Shown: positions 15,254 through 24,563 of the stretch, piece by piece
Layout of the letters: each line of letters starts with the position of its first letter
Numbering within the stretch: position 1 is the first letter of the stretch
Assembly: GCA_031291115.1 (NCBI GenBank)
Contig: JARLJQ010000008.1
Location: forward strand, 1-64,000
Source: Legionella sp.
Lineage (GTDB): Bacteria > Pseudomonadota > Gammaproteobacteria > Legionellales > Legionellaceae
Length of the DNA: 64,000 bases
Direction: 5' to 3'
Position numbers and translations under genes: made by a program
The notes under the pieces: generated by a model
Seen by the model: the letters and a program-made list of their open reading frames with translations, nothing else
Database searches by the model: none
What the model was told of the DNA's origin: nothing

Positions 15254-16570
15254 TTAATAAGAACAGCAAAATCCGCCAGGTTCTTCATCTTCTTCAAGAT
15301 TATTATCAAGAACGGGTAGGGATGCCACAGGGCGATTTTTTGGCCTACCAAAAATACCCAGTTCCGCAACACCCGAAGGAGCATCTATTATATCTTTGGG
15401 ACGCTTATGGTTAAGAATAGGCACTAAAGCAAAGTTGATGAGGCAAATAATGACCAGGCACAGTGCACCAACCAGAGGAATCACAGGATTTAAAGCAAAT
15501 ATTGGCGCCGCACAGCACATAGCCAAGAAAATACCAATAGTACTCAGTACATGTGAACCAAAACGCAGTATTTCAAATTTCATTTGCTCGTCTAGCGCTT
15601 TTAGGTGATCTTCTATTTCAGCTTTATTTGCTGCGGTAAGAGGCATTTCTTGATATTGTTTTCTTAATTCATACAGTCTATTGAGCTCAATGTACGCGCG
15701 TATTACTGCCACAACCACGTCATAAGCAAAAAATCCGATGGCCAGATAAGTGGCCATTGGAGCTAAGGCACCAACGAATATAAAGCAATTAACGACACCG
15801 ACACCAACCCATGCGATATCGTTTGCCAATTCAAACCAACGGCGTTGCAATTGCGCCTGAAAACGCAGCTGCCATCCTAAATCGCGTTCATCTTGAGTCA
15901 TCCAAGAGCCGGGAATAACATGCAGTCCCATTAAATAAAGATTAACCAATAAGCGCGGAAGATAGAAAAGCCAGCCTAAATGAGGAATGACAGGATCTGT
16001 GTAATCATCCAAGTTCACGATCATCCGGCGATACCAATCCGCACTAAAATCTTTCATCGCAATCAAATCCAAAGCGCGTTTACCACGGAGGAATAATAAG
16101 CGGTATAAATTAACGGCTATCGTTCTTGTGCGTAATTCGTTAGAGAAAGATAAACCGACAGCTACAGGGTCATCATCCACTACTTCAACACGATCTATTT
16201 TCTGAATTTCGGCTAAGACATCACGATACAATTGCTGTTGTTCGCGTAAACGCCGGACTTCTCGTGGCACAATAAGGTATTTTTTATAGGTATTTTCTAA
16301 GATCTCCGCCAAGAGCAGTGCAGCGCTTATTTGCTCAATGATTTGATTTTTTTTCTCGAGTTGTTGCGATGCAATATTACGGAGAATTTGCTGGCCCAGC
16401 AGGCTGTATTCCATATTTAAAACTAAATGTGAAGGAACAATTTTTTTATAAAAATCAGAGCCGAGCGCTTGAATTTGTTGGCTAAACGCTTTATTCAATG
16501 GATTTGGATCATCAAGCATGAAAGATTGATCTCCAAGAGTACTCTGTAAACGCTCAATGACCGCTGTCAT
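15254..16570 (-). CDS. Legionella membrane protein with acidic C-terminal tail (candidate Dot/Icm substrate)
   Basis: I recognise no named family. The ATG at 16570 with an AAGG site 6 bases upstream is preferred over the TTG at 16600 because of the ribosome site; it gives 438 residues. The N-terminal half is helical with a coiled-coil-like stretch near residues 65-125. Hydrophobic segments lie near 255-290 and 340-385, giving about four membrane spans. The tail reads NNLEEDEEPGGFCCSY. A Glu-rich block this close to the C-terminus resembles the E-block secretion signal of Dot/Icm effectors; secretion is inference. The terminal CCSY could be acylated but is not a standard CaaX box. Confidence 0.65.
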   Translation of the reverse strand: MTAVIERLQSTLGDQSFMLDDPNPLNKAFSQQIQALGSDFYKKIVPSHLVLNMEYSLLGQQILRNIASQQLEKKNQIIEQISAALLLAEILENTYKKYLIVPREVRRLREQQQLYRDVLAEIQKIDRVEVVDDDPVAVGLSFSNELRTRTIAVNLYRLLFLRGKRALDLIAMKDFSADWYRRMIVNLDDYTDPVIPHLGWLFYLPRLLVNLYLMGLHVIPGSWMTQDERDLGWQLRFQAQLQRRWFELANDIAWVGVGVVNCFIFVGALAPMATYLAIGFFAYDVVVAVIRAYIELNRLYELRKQYQEMPLTAANKAEIEDHLKALDEQMKFEILRFGSHVLSTIGIFLAMCCAAPIFALNPVIPLVGALCLVIICLINFALVPILNHKRPKDIIDAPSGVAELGIFGRPKNRPVASLPVLDNNLEEDEEPGGFCCSY

Positions 16571-16858
16571 AATGCCCTTAATAATTTTTTTGGATATCAA
16601 TTCTGCTCACAAACAAGCTGAACCGTAAAAAAATAGACCTCATTATACATAAAATAACAGATAAAGTAAATTTATGTACTATTACTGTTCGTTTTCATTG
16701 TATCTATATTCAAGCCTCTGGCAAGTGTTTTAATAAGAAATAACTCAGGTACAAACTGGCTTCTTAGCAAAGTTTGTTTAAAAATGGGTACGTTTTCTTG
16801 ATGATTCCTGTCATCTGAGCGACAATAGCGCAACCAGTTAAGCGTATATAGAGAACGC

Positions 16859-18853
16859 ATGAATCTTTCCAAAGAATTAGCGAATGCCATTCGTATTTTA
16901 AGTATCGATGCAGTAGAGCAAGCTCAGTCAGGACATCCGGGAATGCCTTTAGGCATGGCGGATATAGCCACTGTTTTGTGGAAAAAATTTCTCAAACACA
17001 ATCCTAAAAACCCACATTGGTTTAACCGCGACCGCTTTGTATTGTCTAATGGTCATGGTTCCATGCTGCTGTATTCCTTGCTGCATCTAACAGGCTATAA
17101 ACTGTCTATAGACGATCTGAAAAATTTTCGTCAGTTAAACTCACCGACTCCAGGTCATCCAGAATTAGGGCATACTCCTGGTGTGGAAACAACTACGGGT
17201 CCTTTAGGCCAAGGTTTGGCTAATGCCGTAGGCATGGCCATAGCTGAACGTATTTTAGCCAGCCAATACAACCATGGCGACTTTGATCTGGTGGATCACC
17301 ATACTTATACCTTTATTGGTGATGGCTGTTTGATGGAAGGGATTTCTCATGAAGCCTGTTCTTTAGCCGGAACTTTAGGCCTGGGTAAACTAATTGCCTT
17401 TTACGACAGCAATGGTATTTCCATTGATGGTCAAATCGATACCTGGTTTAGTGACGATACTGCATTGCGCTTTAAAGCTTATAACTGGCAAGTGATTGAA
17501 GCGATTGATGGTCACGATATGGACGCTATCGAGCAAGCCATTATTAAAGCCCAAGCCAATACCACCCAACCCACACTGATTATTTGTAACACCGTAATCG
17601 GACTGGGTTCTTCAGTTGCTGGCAGTGAAAAATCACATGGCTCGCCCTTAGGTGCCAAAGATATTGCCGCTGTACGTGAGTTCTTTCACTGGAACGAAGC
17701 ACCTTTTATAATTCCTGATACCATTTATCAACAATGGAATCACCAAGAACAAGGCCAGCACGATGAGCAGGAATGGTTAGAACTTTTAAGCCAATACCAA
17801 CAAAAACACCCTGCTGCATACGAGCAATTTTTACGCCGGATTAATGGTGACCTTCCCGATGACTGGCACAGTTATTCGCAAGCCTTTTTAGAACAATGCC
17901 GTGGTAATGAAAAAGCCATCGCAACGCGTAAAGCATCACAACAATGCATCGAGCACTTTGCGCGTTTATTACCAGAAATGCTTGGTGGTTCTGCTGATTT
18001 AACAGGTTCTAATAATACCAATTGGTCAGGCAGCAAAGCCATCACCAGCGCAGATTTTTCAGGTAACTACCTCAATTATGGTGTACGTGAGTTTGCAATG
18101 GCTGCCATTATGAATGGTCTGGCTGTACACGGTGGATTCATTCCTTATGGCGGAACCTTCCTTGTGTTTGCAGATTATGCGCGTAATGCCATTCGTTTAA
18201 GCGCTTTAATGAAACAGCGTGTTATTTATATCTTTACTCACGACTCCATTGGCTTAGGTGAAGATGGGCCAACACATCAACCTGTGGAACACGCGTCTAT
18301 GTTACGCATGACTCCTGGTATGTCGGTTTGGCGCCCTGCTGATTTAATGGAAACTGCTGTTGCCTGGCAACAAGCTTTAGAACACCATAATGGCCCTGCG
18401 TCTTTATTACTTTCCAGACAGAATTTACCTGCCTTACCTCATGCTACAAACGCTGCTGACTTAATTAAGAAAGGCGGCTATGTCATTGTAGATTGTGCAG
18501 GAACTCCAGATGCCATCTTAATTGCTACCGGATCTGAAGTGCAATTAGCACTTGCTGCGGCTGAGCAAGTTAAAGCTCAAGGACTTAAAGTGCGTGTCGT
18601 TTCCATGCCTTGTGCGGAGCGCTTTTTAGAACAAGATTTGAGTTACAAAAATCAAGTACTGCCTAAAGAAGTAGAGACTCGTATTGCTATTGAAGCCGCC
18701 AGTTCTGCCTATTGGTATCAATTTGTTGGCCTGCGTGGCGCAGTAATTGGCCTGGATAGTTTTGGTGTATCCGCACCGGCACATCTTGCTTACGAATTCC
18801 TCAATATCACTATGGAGCGAATCGTTACTACCTTAAATACATTAAACAAATAA
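16859..18853 (+). CDS. tkt: Transketolase
   Basis: The 664-residue protein matches transketolases in length and motifs: SGHPGMPLGMADI near residue 25, SNGHGSMLLYS near 64, the thiamine diphosphate motif GDGCLMEGISHEA near 157 and the pyrimidine-domain stretch YIFTHDSIGLGEDGPTHQPV near 460. It moves two-carbon ketol units in the pentose phosphate pathway. It is the first gene of a cluster with gap, pgk and pyk, all on the plus strand; the 62-base gap to gap is compatible with one operon. Confidence 0.95.
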   Translation: MNLSKELANAIRILSIDAVEQAQSGHPGMPLGMADIATVLWKKFLKHNPKNPHWFNRDRFVLSNGHGSMLLYSLLHLTGYKLSIDDLKNFRQLNSPTPGHPELGHTPGVETTTGPLGQGLANAVGMAIAERILASQYNHGDFDLVDHHTYTFIGDGCLMEGISHEACSLAGTLGLGKLIAFYDSNGISIDGQIDTWFSDDTALRFKAYNWQVIEAIDGHDMDAIEQAIIKAQANTTQPTLIICNTVIGLGSSVAGSEKSHGSPLGAKDIAAVREFFHWNEAPFIIPDTIYQQWNHQEQGQHDEQEWLELLSQYQQKHPAAYEQFLRRINGDLPDDWHSYSQAFLEQCRGNEKAIATRKASQQCIEHFARLLPEMLGGSADLTGSNNTNWSGSKAITSADFSGNYLNYGVREFAMAAIMNGLAVHGGFIPYGGTFLVFADYARNAIRLSALMKQRVIYIFTHDSIGLGEDGPTHQPVEHASMLRMTPGMSVWRPADLMETAVAWQQALEHHNGPASLLLSRQNLPALPHATNAADLIKKGGYVIVDCAGTPDAILIATGSEVQLALAAAEQVKAQGLKVRVVSMPCAERFLEQDLSYKNQVLPKEVETRIAIEAASSAYWYQFVGLRGAVIGLDSFGVSAPAHLAYEFLNITMERIVTTLNTLNK

Positions 18854-18915
18854 AAAATCGTGTACTCCGCTGCGTTAAATAAAGCAGCTAAAGCACATTA
18901 AATTGGAGAAGTAGT

Positions 18916-19908
18916 ATGACAATCCGCGTTGCGATTAATGGCTATGGCCGTATCGGTCGTTGCATTTTAAGATCAATTTTTGAGTACAACAGACAAAATG
19001 AATTTGAAGTAGTGGCAATTAATGATTTATCCGGTATTGCAACCACCTCGCATTTGACTCGTTATGATTCCACGCATGGCCGCTTTGCCTCTGAAGTTCG
19101 TGTTGAAGGCAACACACTGGTTGTTGATGGTCATGCCATCCAAGTTATTGCAGAACGTAACCCTGCGAATTTGCCCTGGAACGAATTAAACATTGATATC
19201 GTTTTTGAATGCACCGGCCATTTTACTGAGCGAACTGCCGCCATGCAGCATATTAGTGCGGGAGCTAAAAAAGTATTAATTTCTGCTCCAGGAAAAAACG
19301 CTGATGCAACTATAGTATACGGAGTGAATCATCAATCCCTTAAAGCATCTGACGTTGTCGTTTCTAACGCCTCTTGCACAACCAATTGCTTAGCTCCTGT
19401 TGTAAAACCATTAAGTGATGCTTTAGGTATTGAATCAGGTCTGTTAAACACAGTTCATGCCTACACCAGCGATCAAATGCTTTTAGATGGCAGCCATAAC
19501 GACTTACACCGTGCGCGTGCTGCAGCGCAAAACATTATCCCTACTAAAACAGGAGCTGCTGCTGCTGTGGGTTTGGTTTTACCTGAATTAGCTGGAAAGC
19601 TGGACGGTTTTGCCATGCGCGTACCGGTAATGAATGTTTCTGTAATTGACTTAACTTTTATTGCAGGTCGTGATACTACTGTTGAAGAAGTGAATAATAT
19701 TGTGCGTCAGGCAAAAAGCTCTGTCTTACACATCAATGATGAGCCTTTGGTCTCTTCTGATTTTAATCACAATCCAGCCTCTGCTACTTTTGATACCACC
19801 CAAACTAAAGTATTTGGTAAGTTGGTTAAAGTAGTTGCCTGGTATGATAACGAATGGGGCTTCTCTAATCGTATGCTTGATACAGCAAAGCAAATGATGG
19901 AAAGCTAA
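18916..19908 (+). CDS. gap: Glyceraldehyde-3-phosphate dehydrogenase, type I
   Basis: The 330-residue protein has the Rossmann motif INGYGRIGR and the catalytic block [12 protein letters not shown] with Cys near 152. The stretch [14 protein letters not shown] and [24 protein letters not shown] follow the GAPDH pattern. In enterobacteria the same position beside tkt and pgk is held by erythrose-4-phosphate dehydrogenase, but the substrate loop here is GAPDH-like, so gap is preferred. A GGAGAA ribosome site lies before the ATG. The enzyme converts glyceraldehyde 3-phosphate to 1,3-bisphosphoglycerate with NAD. Confidence 0.9.
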   Translation: MTIRVAINGYGRIGRCILRSIFEYNRQNEFEVVAINDLSGIATTSHLTRYDSTHGRFASEVRVEGNTLVVDGHAIQVIAERNPANLPWNELNIDIVFECTGHFTERTAAMQHISAGAKKVLISAPGKNADATIVYGVNHQSLKASDVVVSNASCTTNCLAPVVKPLSDALGIESGLLNTVHAYTSDQMLLDGSHNDLHRARAAAQNIIPTKTGAAAAVGLVLPELAGKLDGFAMRVPVMNVSVIDLTFIAGRDTTVEEVNNIVRQAKSSVLHINDEPLVSSDFNHNPASATFDTTQTKVFGKLVKVVAWYDNEWGFSNRMLDTAKQMMES

Positions 19909-19927
19909 ACCCTGAGCGGAGATAAGA

Positions 19928-21118
19928 ATGAATTTGATACAAATGAGCGACATAGACCTTTCTGGAAAGAGAGTGCTAATTCGTGAAGATTTGAACGTTC
20001 CAATCAAAGATGGGATTATTACCAGCGATCAACGGCTGCAAGCAGCATTACCTACCCTGGAGGCTGCCTTGGCAGCTGGGGCTGCAGTGATGGTTTTATC
20101 ACACCTTGGCCGACCTGAAGAAGGCCGGTTTGAAAAACGCTTTTCTTTACAACCTGTCGCCGACTATTTAAAACAAAATTTAAATTATCCAGTGCGCTTT
20201 GTTAGCGATTATCTTGATGGTATTGAAGTAGCTGCCGGTGAATTAGTGATTTGCGAGAACGTCCGTTTTAATGCCGGTGAGAAAAAGAACGACGAACTCT
20301 TGGCTAAAAAATTAGCCAAGCTATGCGATGTCTTTGTCATGGATGCCTTTGGTACCGCGCATCGCGCGCAGGCATCGACTTATGGCGTGGCTCAATTTGC
20401 TCCAATTGCTGTTGCCGGACCTTTGTTGGTTCGAGAGTTGGATGCGCTTGGAAAAGCGCTTAAAGCCCCAGAAAAACCCATCGTGGCTATAGTTGGCGGC
20501 GCTAAAGTGTCCTCCAAACTCAGTTTATTGCGGCAACTGGTGTGCATGGTAGATTGTTTGATTCCTGGCGGTGGTATTGCCAATACCTTCTTAAAAGCAC
20601 AAGGCTTTGAAATTGGCCTATCCCTTTATGAACCTGACTTACTCGATGAAGCACGAGCTATTCTTCAATTAGCTCAAGAAAAAGGATGTCATATTCCTTT
20701 ACCAACTGATGTAGTTGTAGGTAAAACATTTAGCGAAAACTGCCCTGCTTATAATAAATCATTACAGAATGTAGCTGCTGACGATATGATTCTTGATATA
20801 GGACCAATAACCGTCAGTGACTATGTGGACATTATTGATGAGGCGAAAACCATCATCTGGAATGGTCCAGTTGGCGTTTTTGAGTTTGCACAATTTGCTT
20901 ATGGCACACGTGCCTTAGCGATTGCTATTGCTGAAAGTGATGCATTTTCAATTGCTGGTGGTGGTGATACTTTAGCCGCGATTGATCTCTATGACCTGAA
21001 TCAGCAAATATCTTATATTTCCACCGGAGGTGGGGCATTCCTTGAGTGTTTAGAGGGGAAAACCCTGCCCGCGGTTGCCATTTTGCAGGAGCGAGCCAAA
21101 GATGTTACGTCAAACTAA
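19928..21118 (+). CDS. pgk: Phosphoglycerate kinase
   Basis: The 396-residue protein shows [14 protein letters not shown], the substrate loop SHLGRPEEG, the hinge motif [11 protein letters not shown] near residue 190 and the nucleotide site WNGPVGVFE with GGGDTLAAI near the end. It makes ATP and 3-phosphoglycerate from 1,3-bisphosphoglycerate. It lies 19 bases after gap with a CGGAG ribosome site, and its 3' end overlaps the pyk start by 17 bases, so gap-pgk-pyk form one operon. Confidence 0.96.
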   Translation: MNLIQMSDIDLSGKRVLIREDLNVPIKDGIITSDQRLQAALPTLEAALAAGAAVMVLSHLGRPEEGRFEKRFSLQPVADYLKQNLNYPVRFVSDYLDGIEVAAGELVICENVRFNAGEKKNDELLAKKLAKLCDVFVMDAFGTAHRAQASTYGVAQFAPIAVAGPLLVRELDALGKALKAPEKPIVAIVGGAKVSSKLSLLRQLVCMVDCLIPGGGIANTFLKAQGFEIGLSLYEPDLLDEARAILQLAQEKGCHIPLPTDVVVGKTFSENCPAYNKSLQNVAADDMILDIGPITVSDYVDIIDEAKTIIWNGPVGVFEFAQFAYGTRALAIAIAESDAFSIAGGGDTLAAIDLYDLNQQISYISTGGGAFLECLEGKTLPAVAILQERAKDVTSN

Positions 21119-22523
21119 AATAGTTGCCACACTAGGTCCTGCCAGTAGCTCCCCCCTAACGCTACGTGCCATGTTGACTGCAGGAGTCGACGTGGTACGC
21201 ATTAATTTTTCACATGCGGATGCATCGGCACTCCAGCTGATTGGCCTAGTACGGGAAATTGCTGAAGAATTAAACCATCCCTTAGCCATTATGGCTGATT
21301 TGCAAGGGCCTAAGATACGTATAGGCCGTTTTAAAGACAAATCAGTTACCCTTGTTGAGGGACAGCGTTTTACTCTCGATTGTGCCACTGAAGAGTGCTT
21401 AGGTGATATTTATGAAGTATCTGTGGCTTATCCTAATTTAGACAAAGAGCTTGCTCCCAATGATTACTTGCTGATTAATGACGGATTAATTGAATTGCAA
21501 GTCAATGAAATTTCTGGCTCTAAAATTCATTGCACCGTAATTGAAGGCGGTATTTTAACCGACCTTAAAGGTTTAAATAGAAAAGGTGGCGGGCTTGCTG
21601 CCAGAACCTTAACCGATAAAGACAAACGTGACTTAGCTACGGCAATTAAAGCTGAAGTAGATTACATCAGTCTGTCTTTTGTCAAAGATGCTGAAGATAT
21701 TCGTCAAGCCCGAGCTCTGATGCATGAAATGGGCGCAAAAAAGACACCGATTATTGCTAAAATCGAACGCACTGAAGCACTAGAGCATCTCACTGAAATT
21801 ATTCATGAAGCGGATGCGGTAATGGTGGCTCGTGGTGATTTAGGGGTAGAGGTCGGTGCAGCCGAGGTTCCTGCGATTCAAAAACACATTATTAGCCAGG
21901 CACGTCGCTTGGATAAAGTGGTGATTACAGCAACCCAAATGATGGAATCCATGATCACGAATCCACAGCCTACACGAGCAGAAGTTTCTGATGTGGCAAA
22001 TGCTATATTAGATGGGACGGATGCCGTAATGTTGTCTGCAGAAACAGCCAGTGGTCAATTTCCAGTTAAAGTCGTGACTATGGTAAATAAAATCTGTTTA
22101 AGTGCGGAGAAGCATGCCAGCGTTAACTACCACAGTGCTCCGGAATCCTGTCATTACCAGCGCGCAGATCAAGCCATTGCCATGGCAACGATGCATGCAG
22201 CGAATCATTTTCCTATTCAAGCCATTATTACCTTAACTGAATCAGGTGATACTGCGTTATGGATTTCCAGACAGTACAGCACGGTTCCTATTATTGCCGT
22301 ATCTGCTAATAAACGCACTATTGGCCGTTTAAGCCTGATGCATAATGTTTTTCCTGTGTTTATGGATTACCATCAATTTGCCGCGGATGATTTAAACCAG
22401 CAAGTGCTTAATCAGCTGGTGAAATTACATTATCTTGAGAAGGAAGGTTTTGTTTTATTAACCCGAGGTCGAACTATTGGTACGGCAGGTGGGACTAATA
22501 GTATGGAGATTATTCGGCTGTAA
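21102..22523 (+). CDS. pyk: Pyruvate kinase
   Basis: I choose the ATG at 21102 because AGGAG lies about 11 bases upstream and the protein then starts [16 protein letters not shown], as in the family; the reading frame is open to 21075. The 473-residue product has [40 protein letters not shown] and [18 protein letters not shown], which cover the ADP, Mg/K and phosphoenolpyruvate sites. It produces pyruvate and ATP. It is translationally coupled to pgk and ends the cluster, followed after 9 bases by a dispersed palindromic repeat. Confidence 0.95.
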   Translation: MLRQTKIVATLGPASSSPLTLRAMLTAGVDVVRINFSHADASALQLIGLVREIAEELNHPLAIMADLQGPKIRIGRFKDKSVTLVEGQRFTLDCATEECLGDIYEVSVAYPNLDKELAPNDYLLINDGLIELQVNEISGSKIHCTVIEGGILTDLKGLNRKGGGLAARTLTDKDKRDLATAIKAEVDYISLSFVKDAEDIRQARALMHEMGAKKTPIIAKIERTEALEHLTEIIHEADAVMVARGDLGVEVGAAEVPAIQKHIISQARRLDKVVITATQMMESMITNPQPTRAEVSDVANAILDGTDAVMLSAETASGQFPVKVVTMVNKICLSAEKHASVNYHSAPESCHYQRADQAIAMATMHAANHFPIQAIITLTESGDTALWISRQYSTVPIIAVSANKRTIGRLSLMHNVFPVFMDYHQFAADDLNQQVLNQLVKLHYLEKEGFVLLTRGRTIGTAGGTNSMEIIRL

Positions 22524-22532
22524 CATACTTTT

Positions 22533-22614
22533 GTCGTCCAGAGCGAAGAGCAGGACCTCCCATCAGCTGGCACTGTGCCACATTCAGGAGGTCCTTCGCT
22601 TCGCTCTGGACGAC
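22533..22614. repeat. Dispersed ~82-bp palindromic repeat, copy A
   Basis: Left arm GTCGTCCAGAGCGAAG and right arm CTTCGCTCTGGACGAC are complementary, with a central TGGCAC/GTGCCA pair. It lies between the convergent pyk and rocC genes, 9 bases after the pyk stop. Related copies are at 28607, 47200, 48876 and 63702. It may serve as a bidirectional terminator or mRNA stabiliser. Confidence 0.8.
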
Positions 22615-22620
22615 GGGGTA

Positions 22621-23325
22621 CTATTCTACTGTTTCTTTTTTCTCTTCAAGACTTCTTGATAAACCCAATTTTTCTTTTAACCGTGCTACGGCATCAGGAT
22701 CATATTGTCTTGTGGTTTTATGTTTTACCACAACAGCCGCTGAACGGACGGGTTGAGCTGGTGCGTTTTGCGCACCGTAAGAGCGTACTGGATAAGTGGG
22801 TAGATAATCATCTGATGCGCTGCTTGATTGGCTGCTATTATTACTACTGCTGCTGCCAGACTTTGGCTGATAGCTTGCAGGCTGATGATTGGCGCTGTAA
22901 TGAGTAGCTGATTTTTCTGCCATAATTTTTCGTGCATTTCTAACGCTTTTTTCAACTCGTTTTTTTATCTTGGCAGCCGCATGTTCCGCTTCTTCAGCAC
23001 TTACTTCTGCAAAGTCATTACCTTGCAAATCAACACGCATTTCACGTAATTTCAAGCAGGCTAAATAATCCAGTCTACGAGTAAATAAAACTACTGCTTC
23101 TCTTAATTTACTCTTAGAAATTCCTGCTTCTAAAGCTTTATCTGCGTGCAGTAAAATATCATCCATAATCCCTGTCTTTAATGGACGAATACGCACTGAA
23201 TTATCAAATGCTGTAGGGAAGTTTGTTGCAAGCCATACTAAAGCGTCTGTACGTGCTTTTTTTGACTTGTTTTTTTGAGTTTTATTAATAACGACAGTGC
23301 GTGGGTGCAGCTCCTGCTTTCTCAT
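22621..23325 (-). CDS. rocC: FinO/ProQ-domain RNA chaperone, RocC-like
   Basis: The 234-residue protein has a ProQ/FinO domain in residues about 20-130: ARTDALVWLATNFPTAFD, IRPLKTGIMDDILLHAD and LREAVVLFTRRLDYLACLK. A basic linker and a Ser/Gln-rich low-complexity tail follow. In L. pneumophila the FinO-domain protein RocC binds the small RNA RocR and represses competence genes after transcription; the gene position beside pyk/pgk also agrees with my memory of that locus. It is convergent with pyk. A different ProQ paralog is possible, but the domain placement and tail favour RocC. Confidence 0.82.
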   Translation of the reverse strand: MRKQELHPRTVVINKTQKNKSKKARTDALVWLATNFPTAFDNSVRIRPLKTGIMDDILLHADKALEAGISKSKLREAVVLFTRRLDYLACLKLREMRVDLQGNDFAEVSAEEAEHAAAKIKKRVEKSVRNARKIMAEKSATHYSANHQPASYQPKSGSSSSNNSSQSSSASDDYLPTYPVRSYGAQNAPAQPVRSAAVVVKHKTTRQYDPDAVARLKEKLGLSRSLEEKKETVE

Positions 23326-23539
23326 CAGTGTACCTTTGGTTAGATATGGGTTGTTGCTCTATCCGGAAATAATACGGGCATTCGCATTAAGAATGAGCGC
23401 ACAATGTACAATGTTTAGTTGTGGTTTGCAAGCACTCTAAGCCAGGTTCTCTCGTTCTCAAACAAAAATAAAGATCAAAGTAGAAAAATTCATGATAATC
23501 AGCCTATAATTAAGCTGAAATTCACCTAATAGACGAATT

Positions 23540-23737
23540 ATGATCCGATTATTTAAGCGATTATTTATAGCCTTTTTAGCAATAGCTGCCCCCTGGATTA
23601 TAATGCTAATGAACGATGATCCTGTAGCTGCTGTTGGAGCGCTTATACTGCAAGCTACATTGGTTGGCTGGCCATTTGCAACTATTTGGGCATGGAGAAC
23701 ACAATATCCTGGTAAAAAGAAAAATAACTCCCATTAA
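23540..23737 (+). CDS. Small inner-membrane protein of 65 aa
   Basis: The protein has two hydrophobic segments: LFIAFLAIAAPWIIMLM (residues 8-24) and AAVGALILQATLVGWPFATI (about 30-50), then a basic tail YPGKKKNNSH that would stay in the cytoplasm. No family recognised. The GATCC-rich start region lacks a clear ribosome site. It stands 51 bases before dapB on the same strand. It is probably real because hydrophobicity and charge fit a small membrane protein, but function is unknown. Confidence 0.6.
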   Translation: MIRLFKRLFIAFLAIAAPWIIMLMNDDPVAAVGALILQATLVGWPFATIWAWRTQYPGKKKNNSH

Positions 23738-23788
23738 AATCCATTTTATTTACTCAATAATCAAGAACCGAATCAATCAAGGAACATT

Positions 23789-24520
23789 ATGTTAACTCGC
23801 GTTATTGTAAATGGGGCTCACGGCAAAATGGGGTCCCTCGCCTGTGAGACACTGCAAAAACACCACGACTTTGAATTAGTAGCCCAATTAGGCAAGCAGG
23901 ATGATTTAGCACAAGCTATTCGCGATACGCAGGCTCAAATTGTTGTTGACTTAACTTCTGCGGATTCTGTTTATCAAAACAGCCTTACGATTATCAAACA
24001 AGGTGCACATCCCGTAATTGGTGCATCAGGTTTACTTCCAGAGCAGATTAAAGAATTAAGCGCGCTCTGCGAGGCTCAAGGCTTAGGTGGAATCATAGTC
24101 CCTAATTTTTCTATTAGCGCGGTACTAATGATGCTTTTTGCGGCTAAAGCGGCGGAATATTTTACCGAAGTAGAGATCATTGAGACGCATCACCAGCAAA
24201 AACTCGATGCACCATCGGGGACTGCTTTAAAAACTGCAGAAATGATTGCCGCAGCCAGAAAAAAAGCTAAAAATAAATTAAACTTAAAAGAGTTAATTCC
24301 TGGTGCTCGAGGTGGTACACATTGCGATGTATCGATACATTCTTTACGTTTACCTGGTGTATTAGCACGTCAACAGGTTATTTTCGGTAATGCCGGTGAA
24401 ACCTTATCCATCATTGATGACAGTATTGATCGAAGTTGTTTTATGCCGGGCGTGGTTTTAGCGTGCCAAAAAGTATTAGGTTTAACAAGCCTGGTTTATG
24501 GATTAGAACACATCCTTTAA
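23789..24520 (+). CDS. dapB: 4-hydroxy-tetrahydrodipicolinate reductase
   Basis: The 243-residue protein has the N-terminal NAD(P)-binding motif VNGAHGKMGSLA and the substrate motif IIETHHQQKLDAPSGTAL near residue 130. The length is typical. It catalyses the second committed step of the diaminopimelate/lysine pathway. AAGGAA precedes the ATG. The gene stands alone and converges on the 791-aa orphan gene, with a strong hairpin between them. Confidence 0.93.
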   Translation: MLTRVIVNGAHGKMGSLACETLQKHHDFELVAQLGKQDDLAQAIRDTQAQIVVDLTSADSVYQNSLTIIKQGAHPVIGASGLLPEQIKELSALCEAQGLGGIIVPNFSISAVLMMLFAAKAAEYFTEVEIIETHHQQKLDAPSGTALKTAEMIAAARKKAKNKLNLKELIPGARGGTHCDVSIHSLRLPGVLARQQVIFGNAGETLSIIDDSIDRSCFMPGVVLACQKVLGLTSLVYGLEHIL

Positions 24521-24534
24521 TACCCAAATTTGAG

Positions 24535-24560
24535 AGAGCAGTTGTTTTAGCAACTGCTCT
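24535..24560. terminator. Bidirectional hairpin between dapB and the 791-aa gene
   Basis: AGAGCAGTTG (24535-24544) and CAACTGCTCT (24551-24560) form a perfect 10-bp stem around TTTTAG. It starts 14 bases after the dapB stop and ends 3 bases before the convergent stop. T-richness after the stem is modest on both strands. Confidence 0.6.
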
Positions 24561-24563
24561 AAT

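Noticed and set aside
16672-16890. Minus-strand ORF over the tkt promoter and start
   Set aside because: It overlaps the tkt start region in antisense, and the product has no recognisable features; a shadow is more likely.
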